The notes under the pieces are model-generated. The model had not been told where the DNA came from, did not search any database, and was given only the letters and a program-made list of their open reading frames with translations. Made by a program: the position numbers and the translations under genes. Source: Torreya grandis (Eukaryota; Streptophyta; Pinopsida; Cupressales; Taxaceae). From it: 64,000 nucleotides of DNA. Location of the stretch: the NCBI GenBank assembly GCA_037957365.1, contig JARHVA010003187.1, forward strand, positions 974,001-1,038,000. Reading direction: 5' to 3'. Of the stretch, positions 51,151 through 63,289 are shown piece after piece; the first letter of the stretch is position 1, and every line of letters begins with the position of its first letter.

Positions 51151-52690
51151 ATGGTGATAGGTCTGCACTCTGAAAATCTACTTATACATAGAATAATCTC
51201 AGTTGGTGATGAGGCTAAGAATTTTGAGAAGGGAAAGGAGAAAGAACCCAAATTGTCTTGGGTAGAATTTCTATCAAGACCAAGGGATTCTAAGCTCCCA
51301 ACTGGTCATAACCTCATATTCATTCATAAAAGTGCATTAATTCATCTTGTAAATCCTTGATGCCATAGTAGTAATCACAAAATCCTCGTTGGATAACTCT
51401 CTTCTAGCATTCTTTTATCGGTATAGGCCAAGGATTGACACTTTTAGCTAATGGGTGGGCAGTAAGTGGAAACATTTGGGATGAAATGGCATGGTAGAAT
51501 GGAAAAATATTACTTCATTGTCTCTTTATCCTCACTATAGAGTTGTGATAAATATCTAAGAGGAACATGGTATTTAGGGAAAACTTTCCTCTCTCTCAGA
51601 AAATGGAAGCCTAGTATGAATTTGGATAGTGATGCTCTTCTAGAAATTCTAATGTGTGTTACCCTACTGAGACTCCCTTAGGAATTTGGAGAGGAAGAAG
51701 TTCTTTTGGGTATTAAATGTGCTATTGGATAATTGATGTCTATTGACTGAGTCACCAGGTCCAAGATAAGATTGGTCAAGGCTAGGATCAACATCTATGT
51801 CTAGACAAACAAATCGGTTTTAAGGCGCATCCAACTCAAATCTAAATTTAAGAAATAGAATCAAAAGTTTTTTTAAGAAATGGATGAGGTTATCTATAAA
51901 GGATGTGACTCCATTGGTAATGTAAAAAGCTTTTTCTCATCCCTTAAGAATAAGATGGAGATGGAGGTGGCTAAGAATCCAATTGAGACTAAGAATAATA
52001 CACTAGATCCCCTGAAAGTAAATATGGAGGTGGAGGTGGTTGAGAAGCTAGTTAAGATTGGGAATAATCCACTGGATCCCTTTATGACTAAGGTTAATCA
52101 TGTTGTTGAAAATTAAGCCTCAGATAAATTTCATGATACTCCAACTAGGGACAAAGGAATATCAAGAAATACTAAGGAGGTGAATTTCTCTTCTGGATCC
52201 TCAAAAGGGTGCTCAGAACTAATGGTGTCATTTTCTAAAGGATCTATGCAGCTCCATAACACTAAATTGAAAGGTAAAAATAATAATTATAAGGGTCCTA
52301 GATCCCATTTAGATACCCCAACTCTAAAGGTTAAAGATCTCTTGAAGGGAAGGTCATCATCAAGCTATGCTAGGATGATCTGTATGACTCCTTCCCCAAG
52401 AAATAAGAAGGTTGGAATTACTCACCATCAAAGTTTAACTCTTAGTCAGAACCTATCTAGCAATATTTATATTCCATAAATGAAAGTATAATCTCTAAAG
52501 TCACTAACGAAACTGCTTTACCTAAGATGGGGAATTATATTGAGGAAAAAACTATAAAAAGGAAAGGAGAAAAGCAACTTCTAAGGCCACTATAAGGGGA
52601 AGGAAAAAAGAAAAAAAATAAGTAAAAACCCCTAGAGTTTGAAAAAATAAAACCTCAAGGAATGCAGAGGATTTGAAGATAATCTAAGCT
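51151..52690 (+). pseudogene. LINE ORF1 (DUF4283-type) remnant, outer element
   Basis: ORF1 proteins of plant L1 elements bind element RNA. The plus strand reads SWVEFLSRPRDSKLPTGHN at 51,210, then broken frames give LLAFFYRYRPRID, LSENGSL-type and LPLEFWGEEVLLGI blocks to about 51,850, matching DUF4283 in order. A hydrophilic linker follows with open pieces at 51,880-52,116 and 52,180-52,479 and a Lys-rich end (to about 52,690). No CCHC knuckle was found where one would be expected. Several stops and shifts. Confidence 0.6.
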
Positions 52691-52753
52691 TATGTAATCT
52701 CCATGTTACCTATTCCAATTGGTTAAGGTCACGTGGAACCTGGAAGTGGTATA

Positions 52754-53158
52754 TGTTAGGAATATAAAATGCAAAGTAATATTAATGAAATAAAGACTAA
52801 AAATAAAATGAAGAAAACATAATAAAAGAGAGACACATATTTAACATGGTTCACCCAATGAGGGATACATCCACACAAAAACAACTAGTTCTTCTCTTAT
52901 TTAGTCCAACAAATGAAGGGATAAACCTACAATACATCCACTGCAATCTCTTCTTCACTTACACACAGTGTGTTGCCTTGATTATAATTCCCTCATATCA
53001 AAGGAGGGTTACATATTAGGGGAAAAAAATACCAACATAATTTACCTTATTAGATATGCAGTGTGGACCCCCATGACTACCATAGTAGGGGCGTTGCCCC
53101 ACTACACCCCTTATTCTAAACTGGGCATTTTAATAATATCAGGCTCCACCATCCAACA
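52754..53158. mobile_element. 405-bp solo LTR or TRIM-like element
   Basis: Starts TGTTAGGAAT and ends CATCCAACA, i.e. TG...CA with short inverted ends. It is flanked by GTATA (52,749-52,753) and CTATA (53,159-53,163), a 5-bp duplication with one mismatch. Its interior has ACATGGTTCACCCAATGAGG and CATCCACAC, a motif I associate with Ty1/copia-type LTRs of plants. No internal domain, so a recombined solo LTR is the simplest reading. The plus-strand frame at 52,968-53,183 is not a gene. Confidence 0.6.
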
Positions 53159-53899
53159 CTATAATAAGTTTATAATTAAATAATGCCTATATATTAATCA
53201 AGCAAGATATGATACAACACTAATCATACAAAAAATTAGGCGAAAAGGTCACATGTCATGAGCATAATCATACCAAGGGAAAAGACACATTGGGACAAGT
53301 CTAAATAGTGGTCAAAAAATGACCACACCCATAATAAAAACATCACATCAATAATTTGACAGAAAATCAGAGAGAGTAAGGAACATATAAAAATAAAGAG
53401 AACAATTAAGAACCTAGGATAAACATAGACATCAAGGGAGGTAGTGGAGATGATGGTTCTTGAGGATTACCATCCCATCCTCTTAGGGTAGGAAGATCCT
53501 TGTTGATAGGTAAGGGCTCCTAACCAGTGTTTTTTTGAGCCTCTAATGTATCATCTTGATTTAGTTCAGGAAAGATTGCTAGAGCTTGGCATGAAAACTT
53601 GCCTTGGGAGGAAGACCCCAACCTTTGATGTCTCCATCCTAAGATGGGGGAAGAGATCCCTAGCCCATGCAATCACCTTTATATATGGATGAGCCACTCA
53701 AACCACCATAATAAGGATAAGACTATCAAGGTGGTGATCGATGAGGAGAATGACTCTTGTGTCTGGTTGTAGATTAGTATCAATATGGCCCACACCCTCA
53801 TCCTAAGGGAGGCATAGGTGTGTGGGGTCTCAGGAGGTTCATGGATATATACACATGAGGCCTTTCTACATTCATCAAGAAAAAATTAGAAGTGGTTGA

Positions 53900-54500
53900 G
53901 TTCCAGGTGGACCTTGTCTATTTGACTTTGAATCTAAAGAGTAACATTAGATATAAAAGTAATTTTGTTAGTAATAAAAAAACTATGTTCCAAATCTTCA
54001 TGATTAAAGTAAACATAATTTCTAGCTTTCCACATTTGAAATAATATATTAGCTCAAAAAATATACCAAAATTGGTTTTATTTTTTACCCAACAAAGTTG
54101 AGTCCCCTAAGAGAGCCATCTTCCACATGAAGAATTCAAGTCGAAAGGGTTGGGAAAGGGAATGAATCTAGTGCCATGTAGATTGTGCATGAGAGCAAAA
54201 CCAAAAAAGGTGCTTAACAGTCTCTAGTTTCCATCAAGATAGGAAAAGGGGGTTAGACATGCCTAGATGCTTGATCAAGTTGCCCACAAGTAGGCCTTGA
54301 TAAAGGAGACACCATAATAAATGAGCTTTTTTGGGTTTAATAATAGTAGACCACATAGTGCTAAAGTGTCGAGCCCAAACCTGATGTCTCGAATGGAGAT
54401 TCCATCTGAGGTTGAGAATTTCATCTAGAATATGCTAAGGGGATAATAAATAATACCCTAGTCAAGGAGAGTAATAGGTGAAGGGGGTGGCCATAGGCCA
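53900..54500 (-). pseudogene. zf-RVT region of LINE ORF2
   Basis: The C-terminal Cys/His module that follows RT in plant LINEs. Broken minus-strand frames read PKKAHLLWCLLYQGLLVGNL, then ETVKHLFWFCSHAQSTWH, then FFMWKMALLGDSTL. The Lys-Ala, Trp, and HLFWFC...W pattern is that of the zf-RVT family. Confidence 0.65.
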
Positions 54501-55098
54501 ATGCTAATCCTTCCACCAAGGATTAAGAGAGTTGACTCCTATTTTATGCAAATACTTGTCAGGTATGGAATCATGAATTTTTACATTAGCCTCTACATCT
54601 AAATTATTTAAATGAAATTTATAATGAAGTTGTTTCCAAGTGAGTTAGGATCTATTCTCCTTGCAAAAATTATCACTAATAACCTTCACACCTTTCCTAA
54701 AGAGCCTTAACCCTTTAACCTAAGGGACTAAGGCATAGGTAACATTGTGAAAATTTAATCAAGGTGACTACTAGAGGGACTGGGAGTTAATGTAGAGGCT
54801 ATTCCTGAAACCCTCACCTATCCATTTAAGGTGAGGCTTAATATTTTTCCAATATTTCCATAGAATTTGAATTATAAAGGTACCCTTAATTTTAATAGGC
54901 ATTATGGTTACGAGTAGAGATTGAAGTCCCAGGTCTTGCCAAGCATTTCTACCACATGGGAGTCCTTGAGAGATACACTAGCATAGAAGAATATTCTAGG
55001 ATTCATCCCCAGTAAGACATATAATAATCTATTTGACACCAAGAAGGAGGCCTTTGAATTTTAATAACTAGGAGACATAGTCCCCCAGCTTTCTTAGG

Positions 55099-56600
55099 TT
55101 AGCAGCATATGTTCCAAGCAAATTTGTGGAAACCCTTATAACCCTTAGATTTAGCCCATATAAAATCTCTTAGAAGTTTTTTTAATTTAATATAAGTTTC
55201 ATTGGAAGGGGCCCAACAAGAGGAATAATACACATGAGTATATTCCAAGACTTTAGAGCAATTTAAAAATTTGCTAGCAAGAAAAAGAGGCTTGGTGATC
55301 CAAAAAGAGATTTTTTTCTTCAACTCTTTGCACCACATAAGACCATAGTTCATAGGGAGAGCCATGAAAAGAAAAAGGGATTCCAATAAACCTAAATTAC
55401 ACCCCTTGAAGAAGCCACTACCATTTATATCCCACCATCCAAGGAGGTTTTTGCCCCAGAGATTGACAGTAACATTGAGTCTTCCTCCATTGGATAGATG
55501 AACCTGAGCCAAACAAAAAATATAGAGACATTACATGGCATTCTTGATAGACTCTTCTTCCTCTTAAAGAGTGAGAAAAGAATCATCTATGAAGTGGCCA
55601 TTTAAAAGCTATCTATCAAACTGAAGGAGGGAGATACCTTTCACCAAGCCCCTAGAAGTGTAATAATCTAAGAGGTAGTTAAATCCTTTTACTAATAGAA
55701 TATATAAAGAAGGGCATACAGGGAATCCTTATCAAATATAATGATGAAGTTCAAACCAAGAGGAATGGGTATGATTGATAGTGATACATGCTACAACATC
55801 CTAAAAGAGCGTCTTAACACCCTGAATAATTTTGGGGCCAAAACCAAGTGCTTGCAACATGGACAGAATGAAAAGCCACTCAATACGATCATAAGCTTTC
55901 TCAAAATAAATCTTGATAAATGGATCCTTTTGATTAAAAATTTGAGCCCATTCTGTACCTTCCTAGATGGCAATTACATTGTCCAGAATGAATATATTCT
56001 GAATGAAGCTATTTTTCTCACTCTCGATAATTAAAGGAATAATGTGATTGACTTTGAGGGTTAAATCCTTAACAATAATCTTATAGGAGACATTGAGAAA
56101 ATTAATAGACCTCTAGTTGGTGATAGTTTCAAGATCACCAACCTTGGGAATAAAATTGAAGTTACCCTGGTTTATAATGGATCCCAAAGATTTGGTTAAA
56201 ACAACTTCAGAATAAACTTGGTAAAGATCAGGACCAATAGTATCCCAAAGGGTTTCGTATAACTCACATAGAAAACAATCAATTCTTGGGGCTTTGTTAA
56301 CTAGCATCTACTTAATAGCCTCATGGAGGTTGCTGAGAGATAAGGACCTATCATAGGTAACTCTTTGATAATTGGAAACTTTGTAGGGTACAACCTCGAG
56401 GCATTGTTGGAGATCCACCTTCCATTTTAGAGAAGAAGATTGTGATAAGAAAACACCACGGTAATGATGTACAAAAGCTTACAGAATGTCAAGAATTTTG
56501 GTAAGCTAATTGTTTCCTTCTTTGACAACTATAATTCTATCATCAACTCTCCTAGAGTAGAGGAAGGCAAATAAATCCTTATAAACTTTGTCTAAAATTT
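55099..56600 (-). pseudogene. LINE ORF2 reverse transcriptase
   Basis: Makes cDNA at the nicked target. The piece at 56,113-56,307 reads NKAPRIDCFLCELYETLWD, then GNFNFIPKVGD, matching the plant L1 RT entry blocks. Broken frames continue with SFIQNIFILDN, the EKAYDRIEW block, and FIDD at 55,582-55,593 (usually FADD, so the second position is changed). The 55,099-55,512 piece holds the thumb-side region (MALPMNYGLM, then LRDFIWAKSKGYKGFHKFAW). Dead by several stops. Confidence 0.8.
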
Positions 56601-56949
56601 TCAACAAGTTCATACGAGCTCGCAACTTAGCTCCTTTAGCCTTGTGAGTCTCCTCAACTTGGATTTTATGTCTTCAATGTGCCACTTGATTTTGGAGGTG
56701 AACATTGAAAGGCAAGTGCTCTAGTTTATGTCAAACTTGGATATATTCATGGCTTGTACCATTTTGCAGATGCCATCTAAAAGAGGCTACTTACTTACCA
56801 TAGATCCAAAGAAAGGTGGAGATATGAGCAAGAACATTAGACCACCATTGAATCCAACTAATATCTCCCTCTGACTAAGGGGCTATGTTTTTAATTTTGA
56901 TAATATGCCCCACTATTCTTTCATGATTGAGGTGAGAACTATTGAGATA

Positions 56950-57560
56950 GAATTACATGGAGGCATGCTTAACTTGATGTGTGGTCCAATCAATATTAAA
57001 TCAAATAGGGTGATGATTTGATCAAAAGTATGAAGAATGATCAAAACTAGCCTATCATGTACCAAGGTAAAATTAAAAATATTTTGCTCAACCAACAAAG
57101 TTTAGTGGAGGTGCTGAAGCACCCTATCTTCTCCCTATCAAAAGTTGGACCAAGTGAACCAACGGGATTCTGAGTTTTTTTTTTTGGTGATGGTTAGGAT
57201 CAAACACCCCAAGTTTTTTGCATATATAAAACTAGGCTTCATGCTCTCCAATGCACCACTCCATTAGAAGGAATCCTTATTTATCCTCAAATGATTATGC
57301 CATGTTAAAATCACCATAAAATATCTAATGCACATTTGGAAGTGAGTTAACTAGCCACCTCTAAAAGACAACCCATTCCACAGTATCATTAGAGGCATAC
57401 AAATTGACCATCCCAATGATGCAGTTATTAAATTAAAAAAGGTTCCAAACCATCTGGTGGGTGGGGTCCAATCCCTAAGAAATAATATTTTGATCAAGAT
57501 CTAGAGCCAAAAAAGTGACATCCCCACCATGCCTAGCTTCATGCCCAATAGCCTAACATA
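56950..57560 (-). pseudogene. LINE ORF2 endonuclease (APE-type)
   Basis: Nicks the target DNA. In shifting frames the minus strand gives an N-Y-SNDT-like block, FYGDFNMA near 57,320, and SNHHPI near 57,010, matching the GDFN and SDHxP motifs of APE-type endonucleases of plant L1 elements. At SNHHPI the catalytic Asp is Asn. Frame breaks are too frequent to give long ORFs. Confidence 0.6.
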
Positions 57561-58013
57561 TGGATCCAGGCCAAATTATTCATGTTGAATTTTGCAGAAA
57601 GAAGCTAGAAATCTTGAAATTTTACAAATAAATAATTTTCATGCTACTAAAGAGCTGATAATTGTTCCTAACTGCATACTTACATGGTGGATTAATAAGG
57701 CCTCAAACATTCCAATAGTACACAATCATTGGGCATTATCGAGGTGTATGTCATTCTCCTCTGTGAGATCTTCTAGTGTAACAAATTGATTAAACATGAG
57801 TTTGTTGGGAAAGAATTCATTGATTATAAATGGTTGTCACTTATGTGCCATATATTATTCCTCTTCAAGAGATGGAGAAGGGCTGAGAGAATGATAGAAC
57901 ACTATTTTGTAGTCTAAGGTGACCAAACTCTGTTATTCCTTTGGAAAACTCACCCTAGGAGAGGGTTGTGATGGTAGTGTTGAAGGTGGCATCTCAACTA
58001 GAGAGGCCACTAC

Positions 58014-59095
58014 TTATGAAATACGCATAAGAGGATGAGAAAATTTATTAGGCAAAGCAGTTTTGCCAGTGGAAGTTGAGGTATGGTTATTCCCAATAGG
58101 TATGTACGAAGAAGTTTGTGGCATGCCACCACCTTTAGAAGAGTTGTTGATTTTTTCTATTGGTGATGGTAGTCTAACTACCATTATTGCCATTCTATGA
58201 TTTTGCTTTAGATCCATCCTTTTTATGAGGAATAGGGGTGTATGCACCATCATAAGACATTCTCAGATCATATGTTCTAAGGACTGATACCAAAATCAAG
58301 TATTCAGGAGATTGATATACAAAACATGTTAAGAAAAATAGTTAATGCCAATTTGTATATCAATAAAATCTTTCAGATCTTGGGAGAGATCCACTTCAAC
58401 ACAAAGCTTATTTTAGGGATGAGCCATAAAGGACTTGGTATGCTTATGGCATATGAAGCGCCCTATGGGTTTTAGGAGTTAGTCAATAAAACCCCATAAG
58501 GGGAGAGGCAAGCCAAGAAATTAAACCCAAATGGGGATTTTTAGTTTTGCTTTCTTTGAGACTTGAAAATATCGAGTCAAGTGATAAAAAATAACCAAAG
58601 TGTTGAAAATAAACCAAGGACCATGGTTAATAATGGCTTTGCAGTGCTCTAAGTTTGAAAAATGAAACAAAAAAAATCCCTTGGTAAGGTTTTGGACTCC
58701 TTCAAGTTTCACACCATATCCTTGCCAATGGTTGTGAACCCATTTCTCCAAAAGGCTCTTAGGAGGGACACGACCAACATAGTAATAAATCAAAGTAAAA
58801 TTTTCAAATAAAATATAGGCTTTGCCAAATTAAGGCACATCTAAAACAACATTAGTAATGGAGAGTAGGAATCATCAGCGTTATCTCGTGGAAGACTTTC
58901 AGGATGAATTTCCTTGCTTACTTCGAGGCCATGGTTATGCTCACTCACTCCAACTTTCTATCCATCCACGAATGAAGAGATAGAGGTAATGGTTATTTAA
59001 GATAGGGTCTCCCCCACCACCTAGAGGGTGAATTACTTATCAAACTTAGTAATGAATGTGAATAAAAGTAATACCCTGCCTAGAACCATGATGAT
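58014..59095 (-). pseudogene. LINE ORF1 (DUF4283) of nested element
   Basis: RNA-binding ORF1 of the minus-strand LINE. The start near 59,095 reads MVLGRVLLLFTFITKFDK; 58,521-58,793 is open and reads RVPPKSLLEKWVHNHWQGYG, then GFFLFHFSNLEHCKAIINHG and PWFIFNT, the core of DUF4283. A broken continuation gives GRFICHKHTKSF and a degenerate Cys-rich segment near 58,280. The open piece 58,014-58,253 is the hydrophilic C-terminal tail. Precedes the endonuclease as expected. Confidence 0.75.
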
Positions 59096-59479
59096 CGATA
59101 GTATGATAGAGGCCTAAAGGCTCATCAATGCAGAGTTACAAAAACCTAATATGGGCATGGACCTAGTTGCTATAAAAACTTTTTGGGTTTCTACATTTGG
59201 GAATTTAGAGTTCTTCTATTGTGACCTTTGAAGGTTCCTATGTTACATTGATTTTTTTATTGCTTTTTGGCATTTTGGTTGGGGTAGTCTTTCTCCTCCT
59301 AAGAGAGCTTTTAATTTTAGTTTTTGGAAAATTAATTGATCTTATTTTATAACCACTTTAATTTTAATTTTTAATGGATGAAAAATATTTCCCTTTGAAA
59401 AAAGGTGGTGGTTAGAATATTTATTACTCTACCCACATATGAGTTATTTCAAACATTCTCTAACTACCTTAGCTGTTGT

Positions 59480-60330
59480 TAATTCCAAGAGTTAGAACAA
59501 TCCCTTTGAAGTGTTTGACACTTTGTCAAGAGTGGAAGAGGAATCTGTGAAATGTGATTGCATGCAACTGATCTTTAAAGCCATTAGTTGGAACCCAGTT
59601 CTGTGCATTCCTAATAAAGTCCTTAAGGAAGCAAAAGAAATGTATGGCAACTCCTTTTTGGGAAAATTTAGGGGAGCAAGGCATGGCATCGAATTAGTCT
59701 ACAAATGATTGAAAATAAAATGGATTTGGATGGATGAAGTTAGAATTTTTACTCTTGCTAACCATTGTTTATTGTTTTCTTTTGGTTGAAGCGACGATTA
59801 CAAAAGAATCCTTAATGAAGGGCCATGGTTGATGGGAAGGGCAATCCTCATGATTCAACCTTAGACATTAAACTAGATCTCATTTTAACTTTAATACTGA
59901 TCAAATCCCAGTATGGCTGGAACTCCTTGGACTTCCTCCTACCTTTTAGATGGACTAGACACTGGAAATCTTCATGTAGAATTTTTCATCTCATTGGTGT
60001 CTATTGACCTAGCCCACCCACTCCCATAAAAGGTTAATTTTAGATAGAATTTACATGTTGGTGACCTAGTAACTCAGACACTTTCCAAATTTATTGAGCT
60101 TGAGTTCCACCTTAGGCTATTGGAACCATAGGATATTGTATTTGATAGGGATAAAGATATATATTCATGTTTTAGGAAATTTAAACATCATGAGTAACTC
60201 ATGCACGGTGATTCATGGTGATCTGAGTTTTATTATTGATCCATGATGCTTATAATGATCCTCAAGGGCCCTAGATGTTTGATGTATAAATTTTTGGATC
60301 TTACCTCTTAATGAAATTATCCAAAAGGAT
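59480..60330 (+). pseudogene. Second plus-strand ORF1-like (DUF4283) remnant
   Basis: The plus strand reads NPFEVFDTLSRVEEESVKCD at 59,500, LGKFRGARHG at 59,660, then broken frames with KRILNEGPWLMGRAILMIQP (about 59,805-59,865) and DLVTQTLSKFIELEFHLR to about 60,170. The EGPWLMG segment is the DUF4283 hallmark. It is a different ORF1 lineage from that at 51,151. It may be the 3' part of the outer LINE brought next to its 3' end by deletion, or a separate fragment. Confidence 0.5.
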
Positions 60331-60732
60331 GGGAACTAAGATGAGTTACATCACATTATAATTTTAAACAATCTCTGGGGTATCTCTCTTATTTTTTTCT
60401 TGATGGGTGGTTTTTTCTATTTTTTGGGTCCCCCCATCTTTTTTGGGTTGTTTTTTAGTTAACTTTGTGACCAACCTGTGGAGTGTAGGGACTGGGTCCC
60501 TTATGTGCTAAGGATGTTTCTTCCTCTCTAACTCTTGATAGGGGTATTTATTTTGTTGGGCCTTCTTATTTTATGAGCTTTGTTTCCTCTCTAGTTGCCT
60601 TAGTTGGGCCTCTTCCTATTTCCTATTATTTTTGTTGGTTCTTCTTTAACTTTTTCTTGGGGAGACCCAGGTTTCCCATTGTATTTAAGTTGGGGTCCAC
60701 ACCAATCAAAAATAAATTTACCTTAATCCGAA
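60331..60732 (+). other. LINE 3' untranslated region
   Basis: T-rich sequence with GGGGAGACCCAGGTTTCCCA and a terminal AATAAATTTACCTTAATCCG directly before the 15-bp duplication. Similar ends are usual in plant L1 elements. The frame at 60,573-60,764 runs across the element edge and is not a gene. Confidence 0.6.
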
Positions 60733-60747
60733 CAAATAATTATTTTC
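60733..60747. repeat. Right 15-bp target site duplication of LINE insertion
   Basis: CAAATAATTATTTTC, identical to 51,106-51,120. Confidence 0.95.
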
Positions 60748-61022
60748 TTTTGATATTAATGTAAGGTTATATAACTAATTAAAAAATCAAATATTAAATT
60801 GTATATTTTATTTAACTATTAAATTTTTAATGTAATTTAACATCTAAATATGATCTTTTAAATATGATAATACAATAAATATTTATTTTATCAATTAATT
60901 TAAATAATTAGTAAATATTAAATTTATTTAATTCTATTTGTTATTCTTAATATGTTTTTCTTCATAGGTTGAAATGTCATGTTTTAATTAATCAACCTAA
61001 CATATCATTTTTAAAAAAACTT

Positions 61023-61058
<36 letters not shown>

Positions 61059-61760
61059 GCATGTCAAATATAAATATAAAAATGTGTGCAGCAAACAATA
61101 ATTTGGTAAATGAAATAATATTAGTAACACTACATTTTACGAAAAAGAAAAAATTAATAAAATATTATTATGATCATACAAAATTTTAAGAGAAAAGAAA
61201 TAAAATTTTGTTAAACTAAAACTATAAATATTAATTATAATTATTTTGAAATATATAATATATATTTTTAAAGTATAATTTTTTGTACTTAGAAAAAATT
61301 AAAATTCAACTTTATAAAGTGTTTTGGGGGGAGGGGATGGGCGTAATTATGTATCTAAGTGAATATACACTCTCTTGAAGTGATACATTATTTTTTTTGG
61401 TGTCATTTTTCTCTCTTTATGTTGATGATAATCTCCTTCATATTTGTTTTACTATTGGTACGGTTTTATTTAATTGAATAAAAGTTTTATTTTTATATAA
61501 TTTTTTTGATATGGATTTAAAATTTTTTGTTTGTAATATTTAGATGAAGAATATTCATATTAGTTGATAAATATTGTTATTGTTATGATAGTTATATTTA
61601 TAATTATAAATATATATTTTTTAAATTCTGAAAGAAACATTAAAACGAAATATTTTCTGAAAATATTACATTTAAAAATAAGAATTTTAAATAAATTACA
61701 AGAAAGATTTTTTATGAATATTATTAAGTTTCAATGTAGAAAATTCAAAAATGAAATAAA
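60748..61760 (-). mobile_element. Gypsy-related element copy B, segment 3
   Basis: Collinear with 21,341-22,665 of copy A. Homology stops just after ATTCAAAAATGAAAT at about 61,760, the same point as in copy A. It contains a (TA)n run at 61,025-61,055. No coding region is supported; the frame at 61,564-61,764 is AT-rich chance sequence. Confidence 0.8.
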
Positions 61761-62769
61761 ATAAAATAATTTTGAGTTGAGCTTTTAACTTCAACAAGAT
61801 GGAAATAAAATAATTTTGTTGTGTCCCACTTGTACCCATTATTGCATTGAAAGCAGCCTAGACATCATACTTTTATGAAGTAGCTATTGATGCTATCTCC
61901 TGTAGTAAATGCTTTATCAACTCTATTATTGCAGAGGTTTGAAATTTATGCTACTGCCTAGTTTCTACAAGCTTGAAAGTTCATTCACCTTTACTGACAA
62001 AAAAGTATTTGTAGCCATCGGGAAATTTGACTATTAAATCAACTCTGGTTTTTTATTAGTCACGTGGAACTCTACAAAAATATCGAATGAGTTTTAGTAA
62101 AATCAACTCGATAATTTTTTTTTATGGAAAAATTATGCTACCTTTTTTTCCCTCTTCGGATGGATGAAAGGCCACCTAAAATATATAGGTTATGGGAAAG
62201 TGGGTGTTATTTTTCATTGTCCTAAATTTTAGATTTTTTTTATAAAATTGTAGAGTCAATAATGGGTATTGAAGTAAAATATTTAAAAATATAATTTCTT
62301 TTTTTCAATATATTTATTTTTTATTATGATATAAAAACATATTAAATTTTATTTTATTTTAATTTTGTATATATTTTAAAATTAAAATATTATCAATATA
62401 TTTTTTGTTTTTTCAATTTTTTATTAAATATAACATTTTATTTTATTTTACTTTCATAATTTCATGTAAAATTATTGTTTTTATATAATAAAATATTTAA
62501 TCTGTATATATTTTTCATACATTTTATAGATTGAAAAAAATGAATTAAATTTGCAGATTTCTACCCTACAAAGGAAACAAAAATTTCATCATCCTTCTTG
62601 GGTCTTGTAAGTGATAATATGTTGCTAAAGGTATTCAATCTTTCCTCCTTATTTTCCTTAAATTATACAAAATTTTGCATTGGGGAATGCCATCTGGGTG
62701 ATGGGGGATGAAATTGGAATCTATGTTTTCTTAGGTCTGCTCTCGGAGAGGCTAAAGACAAATTGAATC
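61761..62769. other. AT-rich intergenic stretch
   Basis: Nothing specific supported. Around 61,800-62,180 the sequence is less AT-rich and could be a decayed coding fragment, but I cannot name it. 62,280-62,560 is very AT-rich. Confidence 0.4.
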
Positions 62770-63289
62770 TTGAACCAGCCACACATTTCTTTGTCCTGCA
62801 TTCAATCTCAAATAGGCAAAATCAAACAGGAAAATCTCAACTCTTCTCCTTGTATGATGAAAATTTGTCCAACTCTTCTGCAAATTTTGAAGTTTTTGCG
62901 TATTGATAGTAGTTTGAATGCTAATTCTCATTGTAGTCCACCTCCTGGACCTAGCTTACCAGCTGCTCCTAGACTAGTAACTCGTGATTCTCATTTTTGG
63001 GATAGGGCTATGTGGATTCTGGAATGACCACTCAACAGTAAACTAATGGAATTAATTCTTATGCCTAGCTATTGATTCTCCAAATTCGGTGCTTGGAAAT
63101 AACAGATGGACTGCCCATATTTTTGACCCTTTGTTAGAAACAGATGAGAAGATGGCAACACCATTCAATATCCTAAAATTTAAATGGGCCATTTTGAAGC
63201 AACTTATGTTGGAACATAAAGATTATTCAATGAAGATTGAGCATATGCTTTTTAAGAACATAAATGACATGTTAATAATTACCAAATAA
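62770..63289 (+). CDS. Two small unrecognised plus-strand ORFs
   Basis: ORFs at 62,770-63,027 (85 codons, with a Pro-rich PPPGPSLPAAPRLVTRD segment) and 63,089-63,289 (66 codons, with NRWTAHIFDPLLETDEKMAT and FKWAILKQLMLEHKDYS) lie close together in less AT-rich sequence. They look more protein-like than the surroundings and could be pieces of one spliced or broken gene. I recognise no domain. No promoter could be assigned. Confidence 0.3.

Larger units (their letters stand above)
53164..59100 (-). mobile_element. Nested minus-strand L1-type LINE
   Basis: Reading leftwards: ORF1 (DUF4283) 59,095-58,014, endonuclease 57,560-56,950, reverse transcriptase 56,600-55,099, zf-RVT region about 54,500-53,900, and a 3' untranslated region to about 53,164. 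The order is that of plant L1 elements and the length (5.9 kb) is near full. Frameshifts and stops are frequent. No certain target duplication was found, so the ends are approximate. Confidence 0.75.
51121..60732 (+). mobile_element. LINE-type insertion with nested elements
   Basis: A 9.6-kb block between two exact 15-bp duplications. A duplication of this length suits target-primed LINE integration. Plus-strand L1-type ORF1 remnants lie at both ends (51,151-52,690 and 59,480-60,330), and the right end looks like a plant LINE 3' end (GGAGACCCAGGTTTCCC, then AATAAATTTACCTTAATC). The middle is filled by a solo LTR and a minus-strand LINE. No plus-strand ORF2 is visible, so the outer element is internally deleted or is a composite. 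Confidence 0.75.

Noticed and set aside
55741..56034. A 97-codon plus-strand ORF
   Set aside because: Antisense of the nested LINE reverse transcriptase.
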